A stretch of DNA of 64,000 bases from Septoria linicola (lineage: Eukaryota > Ascomycota > Dothideomycetes > Mycosphaerellales > Mycosphaerellaceae): contig CP099428.1 of assembly GCA_024114885.1 (NCBI GenBank), forward strand, positions 372,001 to 436,000, given 5' to 3'. Below are positions 21,778 to 33,213 of the stretch, piece by piece. Under the pieces are notes generated by a model. That model did not search any database. It saw only the letters and a program-made list of their open reading frames with translations, and was not told the origin of the DNA. The position numbers and the translations under genes are program-made. Numbering within the stretch: the first letter of the stretch is position 1; each line of letters starts with the position of its first letter.

Positions 21778-23977
21778 CTAGACGACCACTGCTGCGCCAG
21801 CTTCAGCGTTCTCCGCCTCTGCGACAGTTGCGCCCTGATTAAGCGCAGCAGCTGGTGGCTTTACCCCAGACTTCTTCATCTTCTGCTTCTCAGCCCACTC
21901 GCGACTAAGCTGGCGACTGCGTTCTGAAGCCGCAGCGCGCGCTTGCTTAGCAGCTTCCTCCCTCTCGCGTTTCTGCTGTTCAGCAGTAGTCTTTGCTTGC
22001 GCGGCTCTCTGGAAGACCTCTTTACCCTTGCCAGCCTGGAAAGTAGGACGTGCTGGCGCCGCGGGAGGATTTGGCTTCGGAGCGAGAGATGTTCGTGGTC
22101 TGCTGGCCATGCCCATGACTATTGATGGGCGTGATCGGCTTGTCGATGTGCCGAGGACAGTTGATGGACGCTTGGTAACGGCGATGTCCTTGGTCTTGGT
22201 AGGTGCAGCTGACAGCCTTGAGCCGGCTGTCTTGGGCGCGGTCGAAGGTCGGACAGCTGACGTCGGCCTTGCAGTGCTCATGGACGACCTCGCGCCGTTG
22301 CCAGGTCTGCTGGTGGCGACGCTCTTCGGTCGTACTGGGCCGACTGAAGCTGAGAACGGCTTGCCGTTGATGATCGACTCTCGGGCCTTGGAAGTGGACG
22401 TCTGACGCACAGCAGGAGCCTTGGACATTGATGGAGCAGGTCGTGCTTTAAACGCTTTCTTCTGCTGGCTCTCGGCTTCTTTTTGCAGTCGCGCTTCCCG
22501 GGCAGCTTTCAGCTTGGCCGCCACAGCCTCGCCCGGGAGCTGGAAGTTGCTCTGCGTAGGTGCCTTGGTAGACTTGGCAAGTGGCGGAGGCGCCTTGAAC
22601 TGCATAGACATGGGCCGCGGCTTGCTGTGAGGAATCACGACTTCTTTCTTCTCGGGCACCAGTTCATCCTCGACAGCTCCAGCAGATTTTGCACTTGACG
22701 TTGAAGTGATTCGTTTCGAGGTCGACTGCGACATGGACTGTCCGGGTCTTCCCACTGCTGGCGCTTTCGAGGGTGCATCTGGTAGGCCATGGGCGAGAGA
22801 GATTCTTGCTTGACTTGCTTTGGTCGTCCGGACAGCTGGCACAGCCTTTTTGGACTTTGGCTTTTGCGGCGAGTCCTGGAAATCTGGCACTTCTGCAGCA
22901 ATCCTCTCGACCGCATCATCCTGCGCGTCCAGAGCCTCAATTGGGTCATCGGCTGACATTGGAGAAGGTGCGTGACGTGGAGAATTCGATGCGCTCAGCA
23001 CTGCGGTTTCGAGTTGATCGTAGGTAGGTTTCGGTGCAGGGATCCTGGGCGACTTTGGGTTCGACTTCGGTGGTGTCGATGCATCGACCACAGCTCTCTC
23101 AAGTTGATCATATTCTCCGTTTGGGTCGACGTTTTCGGCGTTTGTGGTATTCATTATTGACTCCGCCTCACAGTGCGGAGCGGAGGAATTCGAGCTTCGC
23201 GAGGGTGTCTGGGGATTTATTTGCAGCACATTCGGCATCGTTTCCGGAACAGGAGGATCAACAAATGAGACTCTTCTGTACACGTTCCCAGTGGAGGTCT
23301 GGACTGGCTCCTGCGGCGTGCCGTCTTGGCTGCTTTCCTGATTGATACTGTGACCCTGTGTTAGACCACGACTACCCTGCTCGGCAGCCTGCAGATCTGA
23401 TGGCAGGTCTCGCAATTGTTGTCTCGTCAATCGTACAGCACTGGATGGTGGAGTTGTAGGCCTGATATCGTGTACTGGCAGATGAGATGCCTCCACTGCA
23501 CTCCTGCATTAGCGTCATGTGATCCCAAGGGAGCCGTAATAGCACACGGCCGAGGGGCATATTGGCATACTGACATTCTTGAATGTCTTTTAAAAGGTCA
23601 TCAGAAGCAGCCTGGCTCGCCGGTGACTGCGCTACCTCGACTTCATCTGGTATGACTTCTGGCGATTCTTCATCTTGTGCGCTAGCAGTACTAGCAGTAC
23701 TAGCGTCGAGTGTATTAATGTTCTTGTCGCTCCGTGCGTTCTTGTTGTTCATGTTGCTCATTTCTGTCGTTGTATTCCTCTGGACTCCTACTTCGGCTTC
23801 GTATTTGCTGCTTGTGCTGTTGGGCGAAATGTCGCATAGTGGGCCTCGCTCTTCAGGACGCGGCGTGGGCGACAGCGCAGAGGCACTGTTTGTCGCGTCC
23901 ATTGCGAGAAGAGCGTCTTGGTCAATCTGCAGCTCTTCTGCGACCGCAGCGGCCTTTGCACGCGTCATGCGACCCAT
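21778..23977 (-). CDS. Large disordered protein with a TPX2-like FKARP motif
   Basis: Two-exon model: exon 1 23575-23977, intron 23496-23574 (79 bp), exon 2 to the stop at 21778; 706 residues, frame consistent. I do not recognise a named family. The start MGRMTRAKAAAVAEEL is basic and helical. Most of the protein is Ser/Pro/Lys-rich and likely disordered, with two similar segments containing YDQLE(R/T)AV (DASTPPKS and SASNSPR variants). A charged helix LKAAREARLQKEAE is followed by KAFKARPAP, resembling the FKARPxP element of TPX2-like microtubule proteins. The C-terminal 80 residues are a long Lys/Arg/Glu helix, probably coiled-coil. A cytoskeletal role is an inference from that one motif. 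Two tandem 9-mers near 23685-23705 encode an Ala-Ser-Thr repeat. Confidence 0.8.
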
Positions 23978-24261
23978 TGTCGCGAAGACGAGCGGAGATG
24001 TCTGTGTTGTTTTACTGCACAGCAAAGTGGTGTGTTTCGAAGCACGCGTCGTGTTTGTTTGGCGGTTTCTCCCCGCTCGTCTCCACAACAATGCCGTGCA
24101 GGGATTATGCATGCATTCACATCTTACCAAAAGTGTCGCTAACAACTCGGACGCAAGACAGCACCAGTGATAATGGCTCACGAGGCGAGGTGACTATCTT
24201 CATCATGGCTCAGGATTTGCCAGGACGGGATGTATCACCAGCATCAGCTACACAATCTAGT

Positions 24262-25198
24262 CATTTCCCTCTCACCTTGGCCAACAAATCAGGATACCAC
24301 ATCTCCCCCACATCAGGATGCGACTTGAGTGTGCCTTTTATTGGAGGGCAGTCTGAGTGCTCTCGTCAGTGGATCAAGCTTGCATTCGACGATGAAAATG
24401 TCCTCACCAATCCACTCCCCTCGTGTATTCTGCACCTGCAAACCCTTATGCGGCGAAGCCTGCAGCAAGAACGAGCTGAGCATCGCATCTTTATGCGGTC
24501 CAACACCCTGCCCGCGTCCCTGCGGATCATCAGGATACTTGATGATTTTCAGTTTATGCTGCCTAGATTCACGATGCTCAATCAGTTCGATCAACGAGGC
24601 AAAACACACTTCTCACCAAACGAGCACAAGAAAGAAGAAGAAGGAAGAAGCAACTCACTGATCCTCATCCAGAAAAAACCTCTCAAAAGCACCCCCTTCC
24701 AACCCCAAACTCTCCGCCACCAACCCCGTAAACTCCAAACTCAACTCTCCCATCCCACTCATATACTCCTCCATCGTCTCCCTAAACCCCTCCAGCACCC
24801 CATCCTCTTCCGGCCACTGATTCGATCCAAAAAAGGTTATAATACAGCGGGTCGCCCTCCTTCCTCAACACATGCGTATCAGGAAAAGTAAAAAAATCAA
24901 CCTGCTCCCTCCAATCCTTTCCTCCCGCTGTCTCTTCCATCCCAACACGATATTATATCCGCAGAAACTCGGCACATTCTTCATTTCGATTTTTTGCTTC
25001 GCGGAATCGGGAAGGGAGAAAAAAGGCTTTGGTCTGGTCGCTGACGCGGTTGAAGAGCGGTTGAGAAATTCCTGTGTTGGAGATGTACAGAAATCCAACA
25101 CGCAGTATGGCTTCGCGAAGTTGCGAGAGGAGGGCAGGTTTGGTAGAGGGGTTGTGGGCGAGGGAGAGGTTGAGGATGGGGATGTTTGTGAAGGACAT
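24262..25198 (-). pseudogene. Decayed 2-oxoglutarate/Fe(II) dioxygenase (isopenicillin-N-synthase-like)
   Basis: The minus strand carries ordered fragments of one enzyme of the isopenicillin-N-synthase-like superfamily, split over frames. The N-terminal DIOX_N part starts at the ATG at 25198 (MSFTNIPILNLSLAHNP). A one-base shift sits in a T6 run near 25020 (LPDSAKQKIEM lies in another frame), a second shift near 24950 in TATAATAT (before VGMEETAGGKDWREQ), and a third in a T6 run near 24830 (before SNQWPEEDGVLEGF). An intron-like GTGAG follows DED near 24658. The first metal-binding motif, GPHKD, is intact. After GEWI the expected segment with the second metal His and the Arg/Ser co-substrate motif is absent, and the frame resumes with LKSHPDVGEMWYPDLL near the C-terminus. 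Even without the shifts the enzyme would be inactive. Confidence 0.8.
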
Positions 25199-25954
25199 TG
25201 TTTACTCGTAGGACAGAAGGTGGGAGGTAGAGTAGAGGGATACAGATGGAAGGTTGCTGGGACGAATTATAGGTGAGACTGAGGCTGTCTTAAGCTGTTT
25301 GACACCTGCTATCATTAATTCGGTGCGAACTATGCGTAGTAGGTTGGCAGGGCGTGCATATTGCTTACTGATTCACGCACGTGTGACACCGGCTTTTCCT
25401 GGGAAGAGAGCATTGGCCTGAGCAAAAGAGTCGCGAACCGTTGACAGCTAGCGGAGACCCTAATCAGCATTTCGGGGCCGCTTATGTTGGAATGTTTGTG
25501 AACGTTCCCAGGACTGCAGACAGCCTTCATGGTCGCGCTCGGTCGGAATGTTAGTGCACAGGATATGAGAGGCCTTCATGTCTGGCGTGAACACATGGAA
25601 GGCTTCTTAACCGGATCGAAACGGATCGCTGTAACTAGGCCAAGACCTCGAAAGAAAGCTGATAGTGAATAGCAGGGATGAGGCACTTCTCGATCTTCGA
25701 GAAAGTCGGTCGCTGAATAGATTGATATATTCCAGTGCACGGCATGCCTCGATGTGCCGTTGCATTGGCATGATAAGTAGTCATATCGCAAACACCAGGT
25801 GTGTAGGGACATCGATGAGAAGACAACGTTGTGTCTCGGCAGCTGCCAGTCTATTGAGGTGTTGGATCGAGTATGAAGCTGTCAGGTCTTTGATGCTACC
25901 TCTTAGCCATAGTTCCGACAATGCAACATCATCAATTATGGAACCCTCTGATCT
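25199..25954. other. Intergenic, nothing recognised
   Basis: About 0.75 kb upstream of the dioxygenase remnant and downstream of ALG11. No coding signal was seen. Confidence 0.4.
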
Positions 25955-27664
25955 TCACCTCGAAGGAGATTGCAGGGCCACGAGACAAGCCAGCTGTCCG
26001 AGCCAAGCTTCTGCGAAGACCTGCTCCGAGAATCTCAGACTGGACTTGCGCGCACGAAGCCGCATTGCGAATGCCTCCTCCGGTGCAAGGGAGAGGGCTT
26101 TGTGGAAGCCCGAGGCGAATTCCTCGGGCGTTGAGGCATGGAAACCTGCTCTCGTGTTAGTAATGGTCCGGTGCGCATACTCAGCTGGACTACTCTTACC
26201 TGTCGGCTTTCCATCAATCTCAATGACGATATCCTCTTTCGGCCCTCCACTGTTGTTGACCACAGCGATCAGTCCAGCCGCTTGGTACTCCACGACTCCT
26301 ATGCCGAAATGCTCATTCCACATGCCGTTGACTCCCACGGAGCTGCTCTTGAGATACTCCACGACTTGTGAGTATTTGGCGTTCACGATAAACTCAACGC
26401 TATCCTTGACCTCTTGTGCCTGTAAGCGTAGCTTGTAGACCTTCTTCTCATCATCAGTGTCATTCCGCACACTGCCTACGAGAACCAGCTTCGGTCGCTT
26501 CTCCAGCGGCGTGTTGCTGTGATGTTCCTTCAGAAATATGTGGAATGCTTTGATGATGTCCTCGTGCTTCTTTTCCTGACGGAACTGCGCAATATAGAGC
26601 AGATCGGGCTTCCGACTCTTTTCGCTCGCTTGGTCGACCGGGATGCTCTTCTGAAGCTCCTCCACGGGACATGGAGGGTAGACCACTTGTATCTGGTGTT
26701 TCATACGCTGCTTCGTGCGTGCTTTGCCCCAAAGTTCCGAGATGTGATTCTGTGTCCATGTCGAGTTTGTCATGACAACATCGACATTGCCTCCAACCCA
26801 GCGATACAGCGATGCAAACCATTCCCAATACGTCTGCTTCGCTCGGCCCTTGAGACCGGACCCTTGGCCGGCATTGAGGCCTTGAGTGCCTGTTGTGTTG
26901 TGTAACGAGCGCAGCATGTCTGTCGAAATGGTTGGGTAGTGCACATATGCTCCCGTGGGCACTTTCGGGAAGAGGAATCGGCACAGCGCGATGACGAATC
27001 CATAGCCCATTGTGTCGACGAAGATGTCCGGTACGAGTAGGGTGAATGCGTCCCAGCCCAAGATCAGGCTGCCTACAGATTGTCCGAGGAGTGTAAAGTG
27101 TGGCCATCTGCTTGCGAGGACCCAGTCCCTTGTCTGTAGATAGAGGAACACCACTCGTGCAGGATTCAGATTGATGTCGAAGCGGTCGCGCACGTTGGCC
27201 AGGATCTGCTCTCGCGTGGCATCGTTATCGCCCGTGTAGACCACGCAGAGTGCGTTGGGGTATGTTCGCTGTGTAGCAAGTATAGCTGCAAACAGCACGC
27301 GCTCTCCTCCCCCGCCCGCATTGCAGAATGGGTGGAAGAAGCCTATCACGCCGTTGTAGTTGGAGTCGGAGCTGGTGGCAGTGGCTGGCACGGGAGTCTT
27401 CTCGCGGTCATCATCGTCGGTCACTTTGTCCCACTCGCTTGACAGAGAAGTACTCGATGAAGCTGTCGTCTTCTTTCCGGCATCCTTGTGTTCCCGCTCG
27501 CCGTTCTCCCTCTCTGCCCGCTCGATCAGGATCTCCCGCCTGTGCTGTGTCTTGCTGGTAACAAGAAGACCAATGAGCCTGCCGATCTGGTACACGCCAA
27601 ACGGCAGCAGACTCCCCAGCACGACCAGGCCCAGCACGATGCTGAGTAGTGTGATGACCACCAT
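25955..27664 (-). CDS. ALG11: GDP-Man:Man3GlcNAc2-PP-dolichol alpha-1,2-mannosyltransferase
   Basis: Single-exon gene, 569 residues. ALG11 adds the fourth and fifth mannoses to the dolichol-linked oligosaccharide on the cytosolic face of the ER. The N-terminus is one membrane anchor (about residues 4-35). A charged linker of about 80 residues follows, richer in Ser/Asp than I expect for the family. The GT-B fold then begins with GFFHPFCNAGGGGERVL, diagnostic of ALG11, followed by VFLYLQTRDWV, VPTGAYVHYPTISTDML and the acceptor/nucleotide region HFGIGVVEYQAAGLI...NSGGPKEDIV. Length fits the family. The gene is divergent from COX18 with 385 bp between the starts. Confidence 0.95.
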   Translation of the reverse strand: MVVITLLSIVLGLVVLGSLLPFGVYQIGRLIGLLVTSKTQHRREILIERAERENGEREHKDAGKKTTASSSTSLSSEWDKVTDDDDREKTPVPATATSSDSNYNGVIGFFHPFCNAGGGGERVLFAAILATQRTYPNALCVVYTGDNDATREQILANVRDRFDINLNPARVVFLYLQTRDWVLASRWPHFTLLGQSVGSLILGWDAFTLLVPDIFVDTMGYGFVIALCRFLFPKVPTGAYVHYPTISTDMLRSLHNTTGTQGLNAGQGSGLKGRAKQTYWEWFASLYRWVGGNVDVVMTNSTWTQNHISELWGKARTKQRMKHQIQVVYPPCPVEELQKSIPVDQASEKSRKPDLLYIAQFRQEKKHEDIIKAFHIFLKEHHSNTPLEKRPKLVLVGSVRNDTDDEKKVYKLRLQAQEVKDSVEFIVNAKYSQVVEYLKSSSVGVNGMWNEHFGIGVVEYQAAGLIAVVNNSGGPKEDIVIEIDGKPTGKSSPAEYAHRTITNTRAGFHASTPEEFASGFHKALSLAPEEAFAMRLRARKSSLRFSEQVFAEAWLGQLACLVALQSPSR

Positions 27665-28049
27665 CTCTGGACAGTATTGCAGGTAGTGTTTGAGCTTTGT
27701 GGTTAGCTTCGGCCGCTTCCAGAGAGGCTTCTAGAGAACTCTGGTGGCTGCTGCACGCTGGTCGCTGGAAGGCATAGACATGCTGTGGAATGGAGCTACC
27801 GAGTGCAGAAGTTGTGTGTATGGATCGTGTTCTTCGTGTCAGAGTCAGCAGTCACCGTCACTCTCTCCTGCTCAGCGTGCGTGCTCTGTGATGGCATCAC
27901 ATGCAACGTAGATCATCCACCACGCATCCCTGCCGCTATGCAGGGACAAAGCTTCCCATCAAAACTGTCTGTTGCTATGTCTCGCTCTACCACGTGAAAG
28001 ATAGTCTCTCCCGTCCGATGCACCTCCAGGCAGCTCACATCCACGCGCA
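27665..28049. promoter_or_regulatory. ALG11/COX18 shared intergenic promoter region
   Basis: Only 385 bp separate the start codons of two divergent housekeeping genes, so both promoters must lie within or overlap this stretch. No clear TATA box was recognised. Confidence 0.5.
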
Positions 28050-29435
28050 ATGGCCTCGTTGCTAGGCTCCAAGCTGTCCAGAGCGCAGTTCCTTCAGCTC
28101 CCACCCGCGATACGAAGCTCCATCTATGCCAGTTCTCTTCCGCGGCGAACCTTCTCATCGTCAGCACCATGCAAGAGCGCCATTACAGACATCGCCATTG
28201 CCGGGCCGGCTGCACTTCTTGATGCCATACATGGACTTGGTGTGCCTTGGTACGCTGCCATCCCAGCCACTGCTGTGTTGGTGCGATGCACAATCGGCTA
28301 CTATCTGGGAGCTCTACCAGCTCGGAAAAGAGCTATAGTCCGAACGTACCTCTCGCCTCTCACGGGAAATTCAGCCAGACAGAAAGCCAATGAAGCTATG
28401 CAAAGGAGCGTGAACGAAGATGAAAGGGCTGGAAGAAGTGTGCATGCACTGGGCTTGAGCATCAGGCAGATTGCCTACAAATTGTGGTTCAACGTCGCAG
28501 AGAGTCACAGAATTGGCAAGAAGTTCAAAGCTCCATTGTTCGCCCCAGCATCCTTTCTCAACTTCGGGCTGTTGATCGTGTTTGCCGAAGCTATACGCGT
28601 GAAGTGTGGGCATAGAGAGGGAATGCTGAGCATGCTCGTTCGACCTTTCGAGAGTCTGATGAGCAGTTTTACGAACGAGGCTAAAGTGACGAGCACCGAG
28701 TCTACACTCAGCCCTGAGGACGTCATAGCAGAGCGAATGGAGGCGGCACAAGCAGCAGCGGATGCACAGGCAGAGCTCTACGCATCAGGGACGGGTGATG
28801 TTGTGGTCGATGCGAAACTGCTCGACCCAGCGTACCATTTCGAGCTAATGGACAAAGCAGCAAAGACATATTCTGACAGTCTCGACCCAAGCATGCTGGT
28901 GGAGGGCGTCTCATGGGCGCAGAATCTCGCTATACCCGATTCGACTTTCATGCTCCCGGCAATGCTGAGTGCGACGATTCTTGTTGGTGTCTTCACCCGC
29001 AATGGCCCAGCTCAGGCGGTTGTCAAGCCGAAGCAGCGCAAGATCGAAACACCAGTGGATGTGTCAGCGGAGAGCAAGAATGCCACTAGTCCGCCTCTGC
29101 CTGCGCAAGAGGACTTGTCATCACGAACCAAGGAGATCAACAACGCCTTTGCACTTGCAGACAAGATGCGCGAGGATTCGAAAGCACAGCGCAAGACCGA
29201 TGTCGTGTTCCAAAAGTTCACACTTGGTCAAAAGATCAGAATCTGGATGGCTGGGCTGTTCTTCATTGTTGGTAGTGGGCTACCTACGGGACTGCTGCTG
29301 TACATGATTCCAAGTATTGTAGTGGGGCAGTTACATGCTAGGTGGTTAGACGTGAAACATCCCATTCCCACAACGATACAGCCTTGCAGGAGACCCATGC
29401 GGATCAAAGTCAAGAAGGAGTTTGGCGATGCTTGA
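28050..29435 (+). CDS. COX18: Mitochondrial inner-membrane insertase Cox18/Oxa2
   Basis: Single-exon gene, 461 residues. The N-terminus is Arg/Ser-rich with RRTFSSSA, a typical matrix-targeting and cleavage region. The YidC/Oxa1/Cox18 core begins at IHGLGVPWYAAIPATAVLVRCTIGYYLG and contains FKAPLFAPASFLNFGLLIVFAEAIR. A further membrane segment, FMLPAMLSATILVGVF, lies after residue 300, and the last pair ends with GLPTGLLLYMIPSIVVGQLHARWL. Cox18 exports the C-terminal tail of cytochrome oxidase subunit 2 across the inner membrane. The WYAAI-type first helix fits Cox18 better than Oxa1. A hydrophilic insert (about 335-375) precedes the final helices. Confidence 0.88.
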   Translation: MASLLGSKLSRAQFLQLPPAIRSSIYASSLPRRTFSSSAPCKSAITDIAIAGPAALLDAIHGLGVPWYAAIPATAVLVRCTIGYYLGALPARKRAIVRTYLSPLTGNSARQKANEAMQRSVNEDERAGRSVHALGLSIRQIAYKLWFNVAESHRIGKKFKAPLFAPASFLNFGLLIVFAEAIRVKCGHREGMLSMLVRPFESLMSSFTNEAKVTSTESTLSPEDVIAERMEAAQAAADAQAELYASGTGDVVVDAKLLDPAYHFELMDKAAKTYSDSLDPSMLVEGVSWAQNLAIPDSTFMLPAMLSATILVGVFTRNGPAQAVVKPKQRKIETPVDVSAESKNATSPPLPAQEDLSSRTKEINNAFALADKMREDSKAQRKTDVVFQKFTLGQKIRIWMAGLFFIVGSGLPTGLLLYMIPSIVVGQLHARWLDVKHPIPTTIQPCRRPMRIKVKKEFGDA

Positions 29436-29889
29436 GTGGATGCGTCCTGGGTCAGCATCATTTTGGGATCACAATCCAGGTCGCGTAGAGTAGCGGACTG
29501 TGGCCATGATGGAGCGCAGCGTGGTGGAGCCATAGCTAGTTGTCGTACGAGTACTCACATTCTACCATCAACAGTTTCCACTCAATATCCTCCTGCTACC
29601 AGGTCGTACATTGCACCACGGAATCAGACATCCACAGCCGCATGTGTGCAAAGTGGCTGTCTTGGCTGACAAATGTGAGGAAGTGAAGGAAGCCTTGAGT
29701 GAATGATAGGTTTCCAGGCACGCGCCGGAGCTAACTTAGCGCGAGAAAGCTCCGACGACAACTACGCCATCAGTAACTTGTCTGGTCGGCTTACTTTACT
29801 GTCAACCACTAACTTACACGACACTTTGACCTTTCTCATCATCGCTTTCCTTGGTTGTCACTTCCATCGAACAAGGACAGCTGAGCACG
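29436..29889. other. Intergenic, UFD2 promoter side
   Basis: 454 bp between tandem genes. No feature beyond the expected COX18 3' UTR and UFD2 promoter was recognised. Confidence 0.4.
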
Positions 29890-32800
29890 ATGGAGGACAC
29901 ACAGTCAGATGCGGACAAGGTAGACTGCACCGTCTTCACAGCACATATCAGACAGCCCACAACGACTAACACTTGCATGTGACAGATCCGTGCAAAGCGT
30001 CTGGCCAAACTCGGCGGCGCTGGAGGGCTCAGTCGACCAGAGGCCAACAACTCGACATCAATCACTCCCGCTGCTGGTCATGATCCCAAAGCAGCGACCA
30101 CATCGCCGTCCGCATCAACAGCCGATGGCACCAACGATATGTCTGCAACGCCACCAATCGATCGCAGCAAGTTGCTCAACCATCTCGAGGCCCAGAAGGC
30201 CACAGTACCGGCAGCAGCACCTCCTCCTCGGGAACCTGTCAAAATCACGGTCAAACCGAGGCAGACGTCGCCAGGCGTGAAGCGGGATCGAGATGGCTCC
30301 GAACGACCACAGTCACGGACGACAACCCGACAGACAGAGAGCTTGGAGCTGTGGCAAGACAAGGTCCTGAAACACGTCTATCGTGTCACTCTCGATCAGA
30401 ACGAGACCAAGGATCTGCATGGGCATAAGCTGTCGTTCCTGCCTGGCGTCAAGGACGATGGAAATGCGCTTCTCGATGTGGACAACTCAGACAGCATTCT
30501 GGCCGAGGCTGCAAGTCACGCACCGCAAGGCAAGATCTTCGAGTACTTCCTGCAATGCTTCAAGCGTGCGGTCAGAGCGAGCAAGGACCCGCGACACAGT
30601 GGGAACGAGAGCCGAGTGGTCGTGCTCAAGGAGGCGCGGCGCATGAGCATGAGCTACTGCATTTTCGCCATCACAATGCCGGATATGTTTACTGATGTTG
30701 AGCCCACGTCAAACGCACTGGTGGACCACCTCCTGGCAGATCCAGAGTGCGACCACGGCATCTGCACTGATTTCCTGACTGAGGCTGTGTCGAGATTCGA
30801 GGAGGACGAGACCATCAAGGACACCATTGTCACAGCTGCAGAGGTCTTGAGTCAAAAGCTGGCACAGATGGATATGCTTGCCGACTATACAAACTATGTC
30901 ACCGCGATTCGGAACCTCTTGCGCTTTTCCAAGATCTTGGACGCGGTCACACAATCTCCCATGTGGGCGCCCGACGTGGAAGCACAGGAAATCGAAACGA
31001 AGACCATCCTCGGACCTTTCTTCAGGATCTCGCCCATGCAACAAGCTGCCGCAAGCAGTTACTTCGCAGCGCCCAGGACGAGAGATCGAGGTTTTATCGC
31101 GAACGCGCAGAACGCCACACGCATGACCTTGAAGACCCATCAGGAGCAGCTCTTCTCAATCTCAGACGGAATTGTCAAGGCTGGGCCGGCTCCACGAAAC
31201 CGCATTCTTGACTGGTTCGCAATGTGCGTCAATAAGAATCACCACAAGCGAGCCATGCGAGTCGATTACAAGCGCGTGTCCACCGATGGCTTCATGGTCA
31301 ATGTCACGAGCGTGCTGGACAAACTTTGCAGTCCCTTCATCGATGCAAGCTTCAGCAAGATCGACCGAATCGACGTCGACTACCTGCGCCGGAACCCCCG
31401 CGTGGATATTACCGATGAGACCAAAATCAATGCAGATCAAGCGACAAGCGATGCGTTCTATCAGTCACCAGCATCAGGAACGACCAACTTCATCTCAGAG
31501 CTGTTTTTCCTTACAGTAGCTGCGCACCACTACGGCACAGAGGCTGCTCAGACGCGGATGAGTACAATGCGGAAGAGTGCCAAGCGATATGAGAAGGAGC
31601 TGGCTGATGTCGAGAAGGAGCGCCACAAGTATGTGAGCGACCCGAGATATCTTCAGCGGTTCGAGTCGCACATCACCAAGATGAAGCAACAAATTGACGA
31701 CATGTGGAGCACGATTCACGCTACAGAGGGCGTACTTCTCGACGATGCAACACAGAAAGCCTCCATGGATTTCATGCGATATGTGATCGTCTGGCTGCTT
31801 CGATTGGCGAGCGGCCAGAACCTGCCCAAGGAGAAATTGCGACTTCCATTACCCACACAGCAGCCAGATGTCTTCAAGTGCTTGCCAGAGTACTTTCTCG
31901 AGGGCATTGTCGACAACTTCAAGTTCGTCACACGGAACATGCCCCAGGCGATCGTGCCTACGCAGACTGCTGAGCTTGTGCAGTTCGCTATCACTTTCCT
32001 GCGGAGCAGTGAGTATGTGAAGAATCCAGGCGTAAAGTCTGGACTGGTTACGATTCTGTACTTTGGCGTTATGCCGTATGCCAACAACAGGCCTGGTGTG
32101 CTGTACAATCAACTACTCGGATCGGACTTTGCCAACACGCATCTCTTGCATGCTTTGATGAAATTCTACATCGAGGCCGAGAACACTGGAACACATACAC
32201 AATTCTTCGACAAGTTCAACATTCGATACGAGATCTTCCAGGTGGTGAAGCGCATCTGGACGAACACCAAGTATCGCGAAAACCTGGCCATCGAATCGAG
32301 GCAGAACACGGCTTTCTTTGTGCAGTTCGTCAACATGATGGTGAACGATGTTACGTTCGTACTTGACGAGTCGCTTTCCAGCTTGGCTAAGGTCAACGAG
32401 CTCACGAACGAGATCGCCGATCCAAATGCTATGGCTGGGCTGAGTGAGGAACAGCGCAAGGAGAAGCAGGACTTGCTCGAGGACCACAAAGGCAGAGCTA
32501 AGAGCTATCTTGGTCTCACGACATCGACTATGGAGTCTTTGATCCTCTTCACCGAGTCGCTTGCCGAGGCCTTTACGATGCAAGAGATCGTTACGCGTCT
32601 GGCCGATATGCTGGACTACAACCTGGATACTTTGACTGACAGCACGCGGAGGAAGAAGATTGTTGTCAAGGATGACGACCTCAAGGCAGTCTGGCATCCC
32701 AAGACGCTCCTGTCCGACATCCTCACCGTATACATCAACCTTTCCGAGAAGCAAGACTTCATCAACGCCATCGCGCGAGACGGACGATCATACAAGCCCG

Positions 32801-33213
32801 CCAATTTCAGAACTGCCACTGAGATCATGTCAAGTAGCAGTCTGAAATCTCCCGAAGAACTCCGCGCGTGGGACGTACTCGGTCAGAAAGTCGCAGAAGC
32901 GAAAGCACTCGACGAGCAAGAAGAAGCCGATTTGGGCGAAATCCCTGAAGAGTTCGAGGATCCTCTGCTTGGTATTCTCATGCTCGATCCCGTCACTCTG
33001 CCTAGCAGCAAGAGTGTCGTTGATCGTAGCACGATCCGCACACATCTGCTGTCCGACCCTACAGACCCGTTCAATCGAGTACCGCTGAAGATCGAGGACG
33101 TCCTTGATAATGTGGAGCTGAAGCAGAAGATTGATAGTTGGAGAGCGGAGAAGAAGGCTGAGAGGGCCAGGGCGAGGGAGGGTGGCGAGGCGATGGATAC
33201 AACCGCAGGATAG
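29890..33213 (+). CDS. UFD2: Ubiquitin conjugation factor E4 (U-box ligase)
   Basis: Two exons: 29890-29919 (10 codons), an intron 29920-29985 and exon 2 to 33213; 1085 residues. The tiny first exon is needed to build MEDTQSDADKIRAKRLAKLG, the standard Ufd2 N-terminus. Family landmarks include LGPFFRISPMQQ and KNPGVKSGLVTILYFGVMPY (near residue 690). The Ufd2 core fills most of the protein. The C-terminal U-box (about 1000-1070) contains DPLLGILMLDPVTLPSS and FNRVPLKIEDV. Ufd2 extends ubiquitin chains on substrates handled by Cdc48/p97 in protein quality control. Nothing is missing and the length is normal. Confidence 0.95.

Noticed and set aside
23734..24891. 385-codon open frame on the plus strand
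   Set aside because: It lies antisense to exon 1 of the disordered-protein gene and to the dioxygenase remnant, both of which have recognisable sequence. Its own product is compositionally odd and has no motif.
25665..26438. 257-codon plus-strand frame
   Set aside because: Antisense to the 3' half of ALG11, with no family features.
30709..32754. Long minus-strand frames inside UFD2
   Set aside because: They mirror the highly coding plus strand, and UFD2 itself is unambiguous.
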